Assembly: GCA_029860345.1 (NCBI GenBank)
Contig: JAOUBJ010000002.1
Location: 62,001-126,000, forward strand
Direction of reading: 5' to 3'
DNA from: Candidatus Zixiibacteriota bacterium
Lineage (GTDB): Bacteria > Zixibacteria > MSB-5A5 > GN15 > FEB-12
Length of the DNA: 64,000 nucleotides
The first letter of the stretch is position 1. Every line of letters starts with the position of its first letter. Shown one piece after another: positions 1 to 7,971 of this stretch. Made by a program: the position numbers and the translations under genes. Below the pieces are notes generated by a model. That model was given only the letters and a program-made list of their open reading frames with translations. It was not told the origin of the DNA and did no database searches.

Positions 1-1015
1 CGATCTTGGAAGCATCGACCTGATTGGCCCGGAAACGTATGTACTTGGCTTCAGCAACTTTGCCATACTTGAAGCCGGCCGACGGTTGCTGCATGCCAGT
101 CGTGGTATCACCTTTGTACATCATACCGGCCACAGCCGCCGAGGGTGGTATCCACATGTCATCGTCTTCATACTGGTTGGCGCCACGCGCCTGCAGATAG
201 TTGGCGAAGACGGATACATACTGCTTGTAGTCGTCGATACCGGACAAGTTGGCGTAGTTCGGGTCGTCAAGCATCTCCATGATATCTTCAAAAGTCTCAA
301 AGTTCGGCAGGTCGGTCATGACATGCACCTTATTGGGGAGTCCCAACTGGCGAGCGACCGTGTCGATATTCTCCACACTGCCAAGGTAACCGGGGACAAC
401 AGCCATTGAGAAACAGTCTTTAATGCCCCACTCACGATACAAGTCGGCCACCGCCTTGGCCACTTCCTCGAACTTGTCTTTGTCGTCCGGATCGGTCAGT
501 TCCTCAGCCGAGACATTGGCGAAATAGACGTTGACCTTTTCGTCCGGCTCCTGCTGGGCATTGGCAAAAAACTTGTCAATGGCCCGATAGGTGGTTTCCA
601 GTTCGCGGCTGGACTGATGCACCTTTTTCATGTTCTTGTCGAGGTTGGTTTCAAGCTTGGTCGCCTGTTCGTTCAGCGACTTGCGGACCTCATCCAGATT
701 GTCACTCTGACTGAGATACTGCACCCACAATTTCAACCTCTCACCCAGGAGTTTGCGTTGCACCGCGAACTCTTTTTTGGTCAGGAACTCTTTGCGCTGA
801 AAGTCCTTCTTGGGATCAAGCCATTCGATACCCCGAACCAGATCACCGTCGGCTGTTTTGAACGACGGCAGGAGATTAGCCAGTTTCTTGAAATCCCCGA
901 AAGAATCGCTCAACAATGACGCGAAATCTTCATCGGAGATCTTTTCCGCCGCGGCCGGCTGCGCCGGTGCTGCTTCGGCTGCCTGCGGTTGAGCTTGTTT
1001 TTCTTCTTCACCCAT
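1..1015 (-). CDS. tssC: Contractile sheath large subunit, TssC-like (3' end outside window)
   Basis: The first 338 residues are present and the gene continues past the left edge. It begins at ATG 1015 with a GAGGAA Shine-Dalgarno site, 24 bases after the tssB stop. An acidic, Ala/Gln-rich N-terminus (about residues 1-25) precedes a helical region and then a conserved block near residues 285-310 with the string MWIPPSAAVAG, which resembles the PPS..AG motif of phage-tail and T6SS sheath proteins. TssC pairs with TssB to build the contractile tail sheath in the cytoplasm. The call rests on this motif and on position directly after tssB and a ClpV pair. Overall similarity to well-known proteobacterial TssC is low, so a divergent or Bacteroidetes-like subtype is likely. 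I infer that baseplate and membrane-complex genes lie beyond the left edge. Confidence 0.72.
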   Translation of the reverse strand, partial: MGEEEKQAQPQAAEAAPAQPAAAEKISDEDFASLLSDSFGDFKKLANLLPSFKTADGDLVRGIEWLDPKKDFQRKEFLTKKEFAVQRKLLGERLKLWVQYLSQSDNLDEVRKSLNEQATKLETNLDKNMKKVHQSSRELETTYRAIDKFFANAQQEPDEKVNVYFANVSAEELTDPDDKDKFEEVAKAVADLYREWGIKDCFSMAVVPGYLGSVENIDTVARQLGLPNKVHVMTDLPNFETFEDIMEMLDDPNYANLSGIDDYKQYVSVFANYLQARGANQYEDDDMWIPPSAAVAGMMYKGDTTTGMQQPSAGFKYGKVAEAKYIRFRANQVDASKI

Positions 1016-1039
1016 TTATTCATTTCCTCGTTTTGTCAT

Positions 1040-1480
1040 CTATTCGGTGAGCAGGTCAATGTAATAGTTGGCCGCCTTCAAAAGCGCTTCCTTCTTTTCT
1101 TTTTCAGCCAGCGTCTTCTTGAGTGCGTTGTTCTTCTTGAGCTGCTTGTCGAGATCGGCCATCATCTCCTTCGAGTAGTACGTCTTCTGGAGGAAGTCGT
1201 TCTTTTCGATGAGTTCCTTGGAAGTGAAGTCTTTCATCCCTTTGACCTCAAACTCAGCGTTGACCGGTTCGCCTTCGGCCGACTCAAGTTCAGCCGAAAA
1301 TCCGGGACGGAATTTCTCAAACACTTCTTTTAGGTTATTGCAGCGGGTTGGGGAGACATCGGCGTCCTCTTCGGCATTAAGACGCGCCATGTAGAGCATC
1401 TTGTTGGAAGGGAGCAATTCAACAGGTATCGAATCGTCTTTCTTGATCCTTTCCGTTGCTCCGAGAATAAACTTGGCCAT
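1040..1480 (-). CDS. tssB: Contractile sheath small subunit, TssB-like
   Basis: This 146-residue protein has the size and layout of TssB/VipA, the small sheath subunit that interlocks with TssC and is remodelled by ClpV after contraction. The string KGMKDFTSKELIEKN near residues 78-93 matches the family's DF.P..I.... block, and a charged helical C-terminal half (from about residue 95) is typical. The start at 1480 has a strong GGAGG site five bases upstream. It sits 36 bases after the clpV C-half stop and 24 bases before tssC, so the three are one transcript. Family assignment is by motif and context; the C-terminal helix that ClpV grips in other systems cannot be pinpointed here. Confidence 0.78.
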   Translation of the reverse strand: MAKFILGATERIKKDDSIPVELLPSNKMLYMARLNAEEDADVSPTRCNNLKEVFEKFRPGFSAELESAEGEPVNAEFEVKGMKDFTSKELIEKNDFLQKTYYSKEMMADLDKQLKKNNALKKTLAEKEKKEALLKAANYYIDLLTE

Positions 1481-1516
1481 TCAATCCTCCGTTTTGCTAA
1501 TTCATTTTGCCTTAGT

Positions 1517-2608
1517 CTAAGAAGTCACCGTAAAGACGAAGGCATCATCTTTGACATCGATTGTCACATTGTCACCGGCCGAAACACAGCCGGTGATTAT
1601 ATCTACTGATAGCTTGTTTACAATTTCCTGTTCAATGATGCGTTGGATCGGTCGCGCACCCAGTTCGATAGTGTAGCCGTCCACAGCCAGCTTGTGCCTC
1701 GCTTCGTCCGACAGGGTTGCCGTTATGTTCTGATCCTCCAGCAGCTTGCACAGGCCTTTGAATTCTAAACCGGCGATCTTCTCGACTTGTTCCTGGGTGA
1801 ACGAGTGAAAGACAATTATATCCGTCAGCCGGTTGAGGAACTCAGGACGGAACTTGGTGAACAGAAAGCCTCGCACCTCCTCCATGTCGACCTCGCGCCC
1901 TTCCCGGTCGGCATCCAGGATTTTGTCGGCGGCATAGTTGGACGTGAGCACAACCACACAGTTGGAAAAGTCGACCGTGCGGTTCTGGCCATCGGTCAGG
2001 CGACCGTCGTCCAGAAGCTGAAGCAGAACATTGAACACATCGGGATGTGCTTTCTCGACTTCATCAAAGAGCACAATCGAGAACGGCTTGCGCCGCACCG
2101 CTTCAGTCAGCACGCCACCGGCCTCGTAACCGACATATCCGGGCGGAGCGCCGATCATCTTGGCCACCGAATGAGGCTCCATGAATTCGGACATATCCAG
2201 CCGCACCATGGCGTTCTTGTCGTCGAACAAAAACTCAGCCAGCAGCTTGGCCAGATATGTCTTGCCGGTTCCGGTGGGACCCAAAAACAAAAACGACCCG
2301 ACCGGGCGGTTGGGCAGTTTCAACCCGGCCCTCGCCTTGCGGACGGCGTTGGCGATACCTTTGATGGCTGCTTCCTGACCGATGATCTGAGCCGACATAA
2401 ACTCTTCCATCTTGACCAGCCGGTCTTTCTCCGCCGTCATCATTTTGGAGAGGGGGATACCGGTGCGCCGGGAGACCACGGCGCCGATATCAGGATCATC
2501 AATCACTCGCTCGACCTTTTCGACCATGGCGGCGATTTTTTTTAGCTGCCCTTTGCGATCTTTGAGATCGGCTTTGATATCGTCTAAGTTCATCTTGTCG
2601 ATTTTCAT
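1517..2608 (-). CDS. clpV2: ClpV-like ATPase, C-terminal half (AAA2) as a separate gene
   Basis: This 363-residue protein carries only the second AAA+ domain of a Clp/Hsp100 unfoldase. An N-terminal linker helix contains VVSRRTGIPLSKM (about 44-56). Walker A is GPTGTGKT (about 109-116), the pore loop is GAPPGYVGY, Walker B is VLFDEVEKAH, sensor 1 is LTSNY, and the arginine-finger region is FRPEFLNR. The C-terminal D2-small domain contains GARPIQR. The ATG (2608) overlaps the upstream stop as ATGA and is preceded by GGGAGGTGGAGA, a strong ribosome site, so translation is coupled to the N-half. Together the halves equal one ClpV, the motor that disassembles contracted sheath. There is no frameshift signature: both termini look designed. 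A separately encoded AAA2 half is unusual for ClpB/ClpV. Confidence 0.88.
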   Translation of the reverse strand: MKIDKMNLDDIKADLKDRKGQLKKIAAMVEKVERVIDDPDIGAVVSRRTGIPLSKMMTAEKDRLVKMEEFMSAQIIGQEAAIKGIANAVRKARAGLKLPNRPVGSFLFLGPTGTGKTYLAKLLAEFLFDDKNAMVRLDMSEFMEPHSVAKMIGAPPGYVGYEAGGVLTEAVRRKPFSIVLFDEVEKAHPDVFNVLLQLLDDGRLTDGQNRTVDFSNCVVVLTSNYAADKILDADREGREVDMEEVRGFLFTKFRPEFLNRLTDIIVFHSFTQEQVEKIAGLEFKGLCKLLEDQNITATLSDEARHKLAVDGYTIELGARPIQRIIEQEIVNKLSVDIITGCVSAGDNVTIDVKDDAFVFTVTS

Positions 2609-4059
2609 TCTCCACCTCCCGCGCTCGCCTCAATTCGATAGCCCCAGGCGTCGTGCAACCGCTCTATGTCTCGTGCGAATTCGTCGTATGCCAACTTGAG
2701 CTGCTCAAACTCCTCGGACTTTTCGGGAGCCTTCTGAGCTTCGCACTCCTTGATCATTTTTGCCAGATCCTTGGTGCGCTCGCTCAACTGCGGCAGTTTC
2801 TCCTTGGCGAATTCTTCTTTGACGCTGAACTCGGAACCGGCTTCATCGATCAGATCAAGCGCCACATCGGGCAGGTTACGTTCGCTCAAGTATCGTTGCG
2901 AGTACTTGACCGAAGCCGTCACGGCATCTTTGGTATAGGTCAACTCGTGGTGCTTTTCATAGCTGTCGACCACGCCGGTAACGATGCGAACAGCGTCATC
3001 GTAGGGCGGTTCCCCGACTTTAACGCGCTCAAAGCGTCGATCGAGAGCCTTGTCCTTTTCGAGATACTTGGTGTATTCTTCTTCAGTGGTAGCGCCGATC
3101 AGCCTGATCTGCCCACGGGCCAGTGCTGGTTTCAGCAAATTGGCTGCATCCATGCCGCCACCACCGTCGCCACCGCAGATCATGTGGACTTCATCGATGA
3201 ACAGAACGATTTTTCCGGCTGACTTGACCACTTCGCCGATCAAAGCCTTGAATCTTTCCTCGAATTCACCTTTGTACTTGGCCCCGGCCACCATGGCGCC
3301 CATATCCACTTCCATCACTTTGACGCCGAGTAATGTTTTGGGGATTTTCTCGTTGATAACGGCTTGAGCGAAGCCTTCAACTATGGCCGACTTGCCGACA
3401 CCGGCGCCGCCGGTCAGGACCGGACTGTTTTTGCGGCGTCTAAGCAGAATCTGGATCATTTGTTGAAGCTCTTCTTCGCGGCCGATCATGGCGTCGAATT
3501 CACCGGCTGCGGCCCGGCTGGTCATGTCGGTGCAGTAGCGCAGGGTGCCGGAAACCGGCTTGGCCGACGAATCGGCGGCAGCGCCTTCAGCGGTCGGGGC
3601 AGCTGTGGCGATTTCCTGAACAGATTTGGAGTCGGCGATAGCGCGGTAGATGTCTTCTTTGGACAGGTCGATCTTGTCGCGCACGACCGGGTTGAGTTTC
3701 GACTGGGGATCGAAGGCGGCAATGAAAATATGCTCAGGCTCGACCAGGGCATCGTAGAGCTTGGCCTTCTCGTCCAGTGCCTGAGTCAGAACCTCGTGGA
3801 CTGCGGGGGAGATGGCCAGTTTTTCGCGCGGCGTGGAGCGGCTGGACTGGGCTTTGAGATGGTCCTCGATAACTGATTCGATAAAGGCCGGGCTTTTGCC
3901 GACCTGGTTGAGAATCGATTCGACTTCAGAGCCTTCGTGCCGCACCACAGCGATCAGGAGGTGTTCGACTTCGATTTCGGGATGACGGAACTCGGCCGTG
4001 ACCTCACGGGCCACTTTAATGACAGTTCTCGAATCCGATGAGTAGTTAGCTATATCCAT
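2605..4059 (-). CDS. clpV1: ClpV-like ATPase, N-terminal half (N-domain + AAA1) as a separate gene
   Basis: These 484 residues cover the Clp N-domain (two repeats, about 1-140), an Ala-rich linker (about 165-180) and AAA1. AAA1 has Walker A GGAGVGKS, Walker B VLFIDEVH, a glycine-rich pore region, and sensor 1 GATTEEEY. A short charged coil near the C-terminus resembles a reduced ClpB/ClpV middle domain. The protein ends with a Gly-Gly-Gly-Glu tail where a normal ClpV would run on into AAA2, which is encoded by the next gene. ATG 4059 is chosen over TTG 4068 because the family N-terminus starts there. A perfect sigma-70 promoter lies 87 to 116 bases upstream. The neighbours (tssB, tssC) mark it as the sheath-recycling motor rather than the disaggregase ClpB. 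Confidence 0.87.
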   Translation of the reverse strand: MDIANYSSDSRTVIKVAREVTAEFRHPEIEVEHLLIAVVRHEGSEVESILNQVGKSPAFIESVIEDHLKAQSSRSTPREKLAISPAVHEVLTQALDEKAKLYDALVEPEHIFIAAFDPQSKLNPVVRDKIDLSKEDIYRAIADSKSVQEIATAAPTAEGAAADSSAKPVSGTLRYCTDMTSRAAAGEFDAMIGREEELQQMIQILLRRRKNSPVLTGGAGVGKSAIVEGFAQAVINEKIPKTLLGVKVMEVDMGAMVAGAKYKGEFEERFKALIGEVVKSAGKIVLFIDEVHMICGGDGGGGMDAANLLKPALARGQIRLIGATTEEEYTKYLEKDKALDRRFERVKVGEPPYDDAVRIVTGVVDSYEKHHELTYTKDAVTASVKYSQRYLSERNLPDVALDLIDEAGSEFSVKEEFAKEKLPQLSERTKDLAKMIKECEAQKAPEKSEEFEQLKLAYDEFARDIERLHDAWGYRIEASAGGGE

Positions 4060-4145
4060 AGTTTGCAATTTCCCTATTGCTAAGACATACGTAGCGGAAA
4101 CAGATTCCGAAGTAGAAGTTTCGGAAAATGTGCCCGGAAAACATC

Positions 4146-4175
4146 ATTATAGGTCCACGGTTTCTTCGATGTCAA
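4146..4175 (-). promoter_or_regulatory. Sigma-70 promoter of the clpV-tssB-tssC operon
   Basis: On the minus strand, -35 TTGACA (4175-4170) and -10 TATAAT (4151-4146) both match the consensus perfectly, with an 18-bp spacer. The predicted start near 4139 leaves a leader of about 80 bases before clpV1. This shows that the sheath/ATPase genes have their own promoter, separate from the cargo operon upstream. An 8-bp palindrome ATCCGGAT lies about 16 bases upstream of the -35. Confidence 0.75.
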
Positions 4176-4242
4176 GTTGTTTTGTGGCCGTAATCCGGAT
4201 TGTGAACGGTGTCGTACCTTTGCCGTCCGTGAGACCCGCCGC

Positions 4243-4908
4243 CTAATCGAAATCGAAGAACACCGGTGCGTGGTCTGGCTGCTCCAATTCCAGCAACTCA
4301 CCCTGCATGTTTGCTTTTGCGGTCCTGAACGTGTTGAGTTTTATTCTGGTGGCGGCTCCCAATATGGCCCAGTCCAGACACCCGCCTTTGTGTTGAGTAA
4401 TTTCCCACACTGTACCGCCGTGTGCGCCAACTGGCAGAGTCAGTCTTTCGAACTTCGCTTCGTCGTAGTTCAGGTCACCTGTCAAGGCCCACATGCCAGC
4501 AGAGTTGGTCTCCAGCAGGAGGGCATAGTATTCTAGCTGCTTAACCGTCAAGGCGTTTTGGCCGGACTTGGCATGGATGACGCCCACTGCCGGTTCACCC
4601 GTCTTTGCGAAGATTATTAGGGGTCTGGGTCCTACGTCATCCACCGACGTAACTGAAACAAATTTGGATCGAGCCCAGACGTAATTGCAGCTCCCAAAGC
4701 CATAAGCCGATTCCACGTGGTACTTGGGTTTCATCGCCTGTATATGATTTACGAAGTCGTCGACGCGAGCAGCATGGACCTCGGCCAGAAAAACAATATC
4801 ACACTCAAAATCCCAGAGAAACTTAGCCAAAAACTCATCTACTTTCATTTTCTTTTCCGGGTCTGAGGATTCTCCGCACTTTTCAATGTTGTAGAATGCT
4901 ACCTCCAT
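4243..4908 (-). CDS. Endonuclease/exonuclease/phosphatase (EEP) fold protein, putative cargo
   Basis: This 221-residue protein has the full EEP catalytic set: N7 (in AFYNIEK), E43 (in VFLAEVH), H112 (in VIHAKSG), D145 and N147 (in GDLNYDE), D179, and the terminal D212-H213 (in PDHAPVFFDF). The fold cleaves phosphodiester bonds, so DNase, RNase, lipid phosphatase and sphingomyelinase are all possible. It has no signal peptide. ATG 4908 follows an AAGGGAAA site. The reading frame stays open upstream to 5208 through a remnant of the module domain seen in the PAAR protein, suggesting it was once fused to that module. As the last gene of the PAAR-led operon it is a good candidate antibacterial effector; no obvious immunity gene follows. 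Confidence 0.7.
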   Translation of the reverse strand: MEVAFYNIEKCGESSDPEKKMKVDEFLAKFLWDFECDIVFLAEVHAARVDDFVNHIQAMKPKYHVESAYGFGSCNYVWARSKFVSVTSVDDVGPRPLIIFAKTGEPAVGVIHAKSGQNALTVKQLEYYALLLETNSAGMWALTGDLNYDEAKFERLTLPVGAHGGTVWEITQHKGGCLDWAILGAATRIKLNTFRTAKANMQGELLELEQPDHAPVFFDFD

Positions 4909-4949
4909 AATACATTTCCCTTTGAGAACAGGTTTGCGCCAAAGTACTC

Positions 4950-5042
4950 GTTCACTAAACAGTCTCTGCCGGCGGGCGGGAAACTCGACCATGACCTCAC
5001 CCGCTGCCGGTCCTCTCGTTATTGCCCAGCCGAGCGGGCCGC
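4950..5042 (-). pseudogene. Remnant of the module (carrier) beta-domain C-terminus
   Basis: In the same frame as the downstream EEP gene, the translation contains AITRGPAAGEVMVEFPARR. This aligns with AIERGLPPGEVRVEFPNR at the end of the 306-residue module protein encoded at 8870-9790. DNA similarity is visible too: gggaaactc is shared, and roughly two of three bases match over about 45 bases. No intact gene covers this segment. It lies between the stop of the metallo-beta-lactamase gene and the ATG of the EEP gene. I infer a deletion or replacement scar left by cargo exchange. Confidence 0.6.
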
Positions 5043-5045
5043 GGC

Positions 5046-6332
5046 TTAGGTTTGAAAGTTCCTCAGCATACACGCTCCGGCGCACGGTCCGTGTCCATCG
5101 AATTGAAACGAAGCCTGCCAAACTGCTCCACCGAAGCCGCCCGGAATCACCATTGCGAAATTGTTGTCGGTCTGTCTGGGCCCCCATACCAGCGCCGGAC
5201 CGGCGCATACGTCATTGCCACAGTCCATGCGGTAGGTCCAGCCCTGGCCATGATAAGCCGTCACCGCAGCGTTGCGGGGATGGCCTTCATTCACACCGTG
5301 AGTGTAACAGTGTCTGCATACAACACCCGGACCTCCCACCGCTCCCGGCAGTGGCGGCGGCCCCGGAGCGTGCCTCACACCGTAAGAAAAAGTGATTCTT
5401 CCGGGCGCACCTACGGCCGGAGTAGGTATCTGTGCCGCCGGTGTGGCCAGGTTACCGCCGTGGTGAGAGGCAGTCATGCCAACCAGGCGCATATTAGCAG
5501 GCCAAAAGGGCGGACCGGCGGCGTTGAAAATCGGCAGATCGATAAACTCGCCGTCGCCCATCAGCAGTATGTATCGCTCGTTGGCTGAAAACACGGGAGC
5601 TGCTACGTTGGCGCCCAGGAGCGGTCGAACCGGGTAGGCAACGGCAGGATCTCGCCTCATCCGGACCAAAGCGGCCAGGCCGGTGCGGTTGACGTTCCCC
5701 GCCGGACCGTTGCACTTTAGCAAGTATCCCCATACGAACTCACGGCAGACCTGGCCGACCGGCCACACGTACCGCGCGGGAGGAACACGGAGGCCCAGTG
5801 CGTTCCAGAAGCCCAGCGCCTGACCGCCCACCGGCTGGACCGGCGCTACCACCGGAATGGTCGTCCCGGCAATGTTGGCCATGTTGGCGTGTGCCTGGTA
5901 CCAGTGATCCCAATCCCAATGCGAGAGTATTATCATGTCGGTATTGTGCAAACAGGCTCGTGGGTTGCGGAAAGTTCGATGGAGTGTTCCGGCGGGCGGA
6001 TTGGCCAAAGCCGGGAAAGCAGGATTATTACCCGCCCATCCCCCCCAACCGGGATAGACCTGACTGTTGGGTACGGCCGTCCGGAAGTAGCACATCAAAG
6101 GAAAACCGAAATCAAAATAGATTCTTGGTCTACCCAGAATGTCATAGATAGCCACCGACGATCCCTGTCCGATGTTATGGACACCTACGAAAAAGGGAGT
6201 GAAAACGTGCGGGGGCGGAGGAGGTAGCTGGGGGGGAGCCGCCGGCCCGGGAGCCGGTCCGGATTTATGTCGCTTCATCGGCGACTGCAGTGCCCCTCCG
6301 CTGCGCACGAACTTGAGATACCTACGAAACAT
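5046..6332 (-). CDS. Metallo-beta-lactamase-fold hydrolase (ComEC-like active site), putative cargo
   Basis: A 428-residue protein with a Pro-rich N-terminus (about 25-41) and then an MBL-fold domain. The metal motif LSHWDWDH (H138, D140, D142, H143) is the H.D.DH variant seen in ComEC/Rec2 extracellular domains. It is followed by LLMGDGE and by GMTASHHGG, matching the later ComEC-type metal ligands. Such domains are thought to act as nucleases or phosphodiesterases. The protein is rich in Gly, Pro and Trp and has no signal peptide. It starts at ATG 6332, 13 bases after the preceding stop. Within a PAAR-led operon, a secreted hydrolase role is inferred; an enzyme protecting or processing other cargo cannot be excluded. 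Confidence 0.62.
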   Translation of the reverse strand: MFRRYLKFVRSGGALQSPMKRHKSGPAPGPAAPPQLPPPPPHVFTPFFVGVHNIGQGSSVAIYDILGRPRIYFDFGFPLMCYFRTAVPNSQVYPGWGGWAGNNPAFPALANPPAGTLHRTFRNPRACLHNTDMIILSHWDWDHWYQAHANMANIAGTTIPVVAPVQPVGGQALGFWNALGLRVPPARYVWPVGQVCREFVWGYLLKCNGPAGNVNRTGLAALVRMRRDPAVAYPVRPLLGANVAAPVFSANERYILLMGDGEFIDLPIFNAAGPPFWPANMRLVGMTASHHGGNLATPAAQIPTPAVGAPGRITFSYGVRHAPGPPPLPGAVGGPGVVCRHCYTHGVNEGHPRNAAVTAYHGQGWTYRMDCGNDVCAGPALVWGPRQTDNNFAMVIPGGFGGAVWQASFQFDGHGPCAGACMLRNFQT

Positions 6333-6346
6333 ACCGACCCATCCTA

Positions 6347-6850
6347 TCAGCTCAACTCTTCGCCCCTTACGGCGAACAGGTTGGCCAGTGTTTCTCGTTC
6401 CTCGTCAGTCACATCGTCAATGAGGGCGACCATGCAACTCCTGCCGTCGGTGACCAAATCCTCAGCATCGAACCATTGAGCATACCCCTCCTCGTCTTCT
6501 GTTCCTTCCGGCGCCGGATCATCGGTCCGGATCAAGGTCAGCACGTACCAGGTCCATGGTTGCAGGTCTACCGGCTTGCGGGTACCCGGGATTTGGGCAT
6601 GGTCGCCTTCACCCATGGCCATTCGCACTACGCATCCCGGCATCTTACCATCCTTGGCAAACTCATCAGGGGGCAGTTCCGTTCTGGCGAAGTCATCGAC
6701 AAAATCGCGTTCGGCGGCATCCAGAAATATTACGTGGGGGGCGTCCAGAGTTCCTTCAATATCGGCCACGAAGGCGTAGAACATCTCTCCGCCCGGCTCT
6801 GTGAATTCAGCCGACTCACCCGATGCCGCAGTTCCTCTGATTCCGGTCAT
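6347..6850 (-). CDS. Acidic protein of unknown function in the cargo operon
   Basis: This is a 167-residue, strongly acidic protein that I do not recognise. It has no signal peptide or membrane segment. A central block of about 95-115 residues, ending in PWTWYVLTLIR and then a run of Asp/Glu, is its most distinctive part. Its ATG overlaps the stop of the upstream module gene (ATGA), so it is translationally coupled to it, and the MBL-fold gene follows 13 bases later. Small acidic proteins in this position may be immunity proteins or chaperones for neighbouring cargo; this is only a contextual guess. Confidence 0.55.
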   Translation of the reverse strand: MTGIRGTAASGESAEFTEPGGEMFYAFVADIEGTLDAPHVIFLDAAERDFVDDFARTELPPDEFAKDGKMPGCVVRMAMGEGDHAQIPGTRKPVDLQPWTWYVLTLIRTDDPAPEGTEDEEGYAQWFDAEDLVTDGRSCMVALIDDVTDEERETLANLFAVRGEELS

Positions 6851-7752
6851 CGACCACCCCCCCAGGGCTCGGGGCCGTCGTCGTCCGGTTCGGCGAAGGT
6901 TACGTTGATGTTGCCGGGCGGCAGGTTCTCTTCTCGCGACCGACCGCTTGCATCCAGCTTTCCCTTCTTCTCGGTACCGTCAGCCAGCGTCAGCGTGTAT
7001 TCCCGATCCGCCACTGGCGCCCCGGCGTGGTCGGTCAAGACAATCTCCATCCAGTCTTTGAATGTCAGCAGACCCGACTCCTGGTTTTGGCCGTACTCGA
7101 CGCCTTCCACTTTTATAGTGAAGTAGTATTCCGGCGGGTTATAATCGCCGTCGTAATCATCAAGCTCCTCTTGCGTTTTTATCTCGTCCGTGTCTTCGTG
7201 GTACTCGTATGCCCATGATACTTCGATCTTCTCGTTGTCAACATTGGTCGGTAGCTCGGAGATTGGATCATGTGTGCCGTCCCGATCATACTCGTAGATG
7301 ACAATCACAACCTCAGCCTGGTTGGGTAGGCCTTTAATGTCAGCGCTGAGAGTGACAGTGTCGCCGCGCCTTGCCTCCTGTTGGCTCCACTTGAGATTGG
7401 AAACACGAATCGGGGGATAGGCCGGGATGTGTTCGGACTCGCCTTCGAGGCTGTTCTTGGAAAGCTTGGCTTCGAAAAAGACTTTGTCACCCAGTTCGAT
7501 ATCTTCCGGTATGTCAAAAGCGCCTGAAAAACTGTTGCGCCTGACCACACCAGTGACTTTGCCGAGTTTTTTGCCTTTTTCGCTTTTGCCTTTGACTTTG
7601 ATCGGTGCCCCCTCGCCGACCATTTCGGTTTGCACCACAAAGGATGCCGTTTGCCCGCCGATAGCTTTGCCGCATGTCCAGGTGACCGAGATCAGCTCGG
7701 AATCCAGTTTCACTTCGTGTTCGCTGTCGGTCGCTTTTGTAAACTTGAGCAC
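6847..7752 (-). CDS. Stand-alone module protein B (Ig-like + small beta domain)
   Basis: A 301-residue paralogue of the protein encoded at 8870-9790. The first 130 or so residues are almost identical between the two, including the DNA, while the rest diverges. The layout is: an N-terminal beta-rich domain (1-120), an Ig-like domain beginning LKWSQQEARRGDTVTLSAD (about 122-230) and a terminal beta domain with TEKKGKLDASGRS..NLPPG (about 235-290). The latter two also form the C-terminal part of the PAAR protein at 15525-16607. The start is GTG 7752; the only upstream ATG in this frame is closed by a stop. No enzyme motif is seen. I infer a structural adaptor or cargo carrier attached to the spike. 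Confidence 0.65.
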   Translation of the reverse strand: MLKFTKATDSEHEVKLDSELISVTWTCGKAIGGQTASFVVQTEMVGEGAPIKVKGKSEKGKKLGKVTGVVRRNSFSGAFDIPEDIELGDKVFFEAKLSKNSLEGESEHIPAYPPIRVSNLKWSQQEARRGDTVTLSADIKGLPNQAEVVIVIYEYDRDGTHDPISELPTNVDNEKIEVSWAYEYHEDTDEIKTQEELDDYDGDYNPPEYYFTIKVEGVEYGQNQESGLLTFKDWMEIVLTDHAGAPVADREYTLTLADGTEKKGKLDASGRSREENLPPGNINVTFAEPDDDGPEPWGGGR

Positions 7753-7971
7753 TTCGCTTCAGTCCATCCCACACTTCAGAGTATTGCCACCACTCAAAAG
7801 TGGAGACGTCGCACTTATCTTCTCTAATACGAACTCGAAGGATGGATTATTTGGGTCGGGTTTTACTTTTTATGGTAGAATTCATGACAACCCGCCTAAT
7901 CCCGTCGGCCTGCTCAGGTAGCGAGAATGGCCGTAGCGACCTGCCAGATAAAGACGGTCATCAATCGGGTG

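Noticed and set aside
1787-2545. Long open frame opposite clpV AAA2
   Set aside because: Antisense shadow; no recognisable motif.
4909-5208. N-terminal extension of the EEP protein
   Set aside because: It would overlap the MBL-fold gene; a good ribosome site precedes ATG 4908 and the EEP fold starts there. The module-like part is kept as a remnant.
7753-7971. Possible small gene between the orphan and module B
   Set aside because: No ribosome site and no conserved pattern in any frame.
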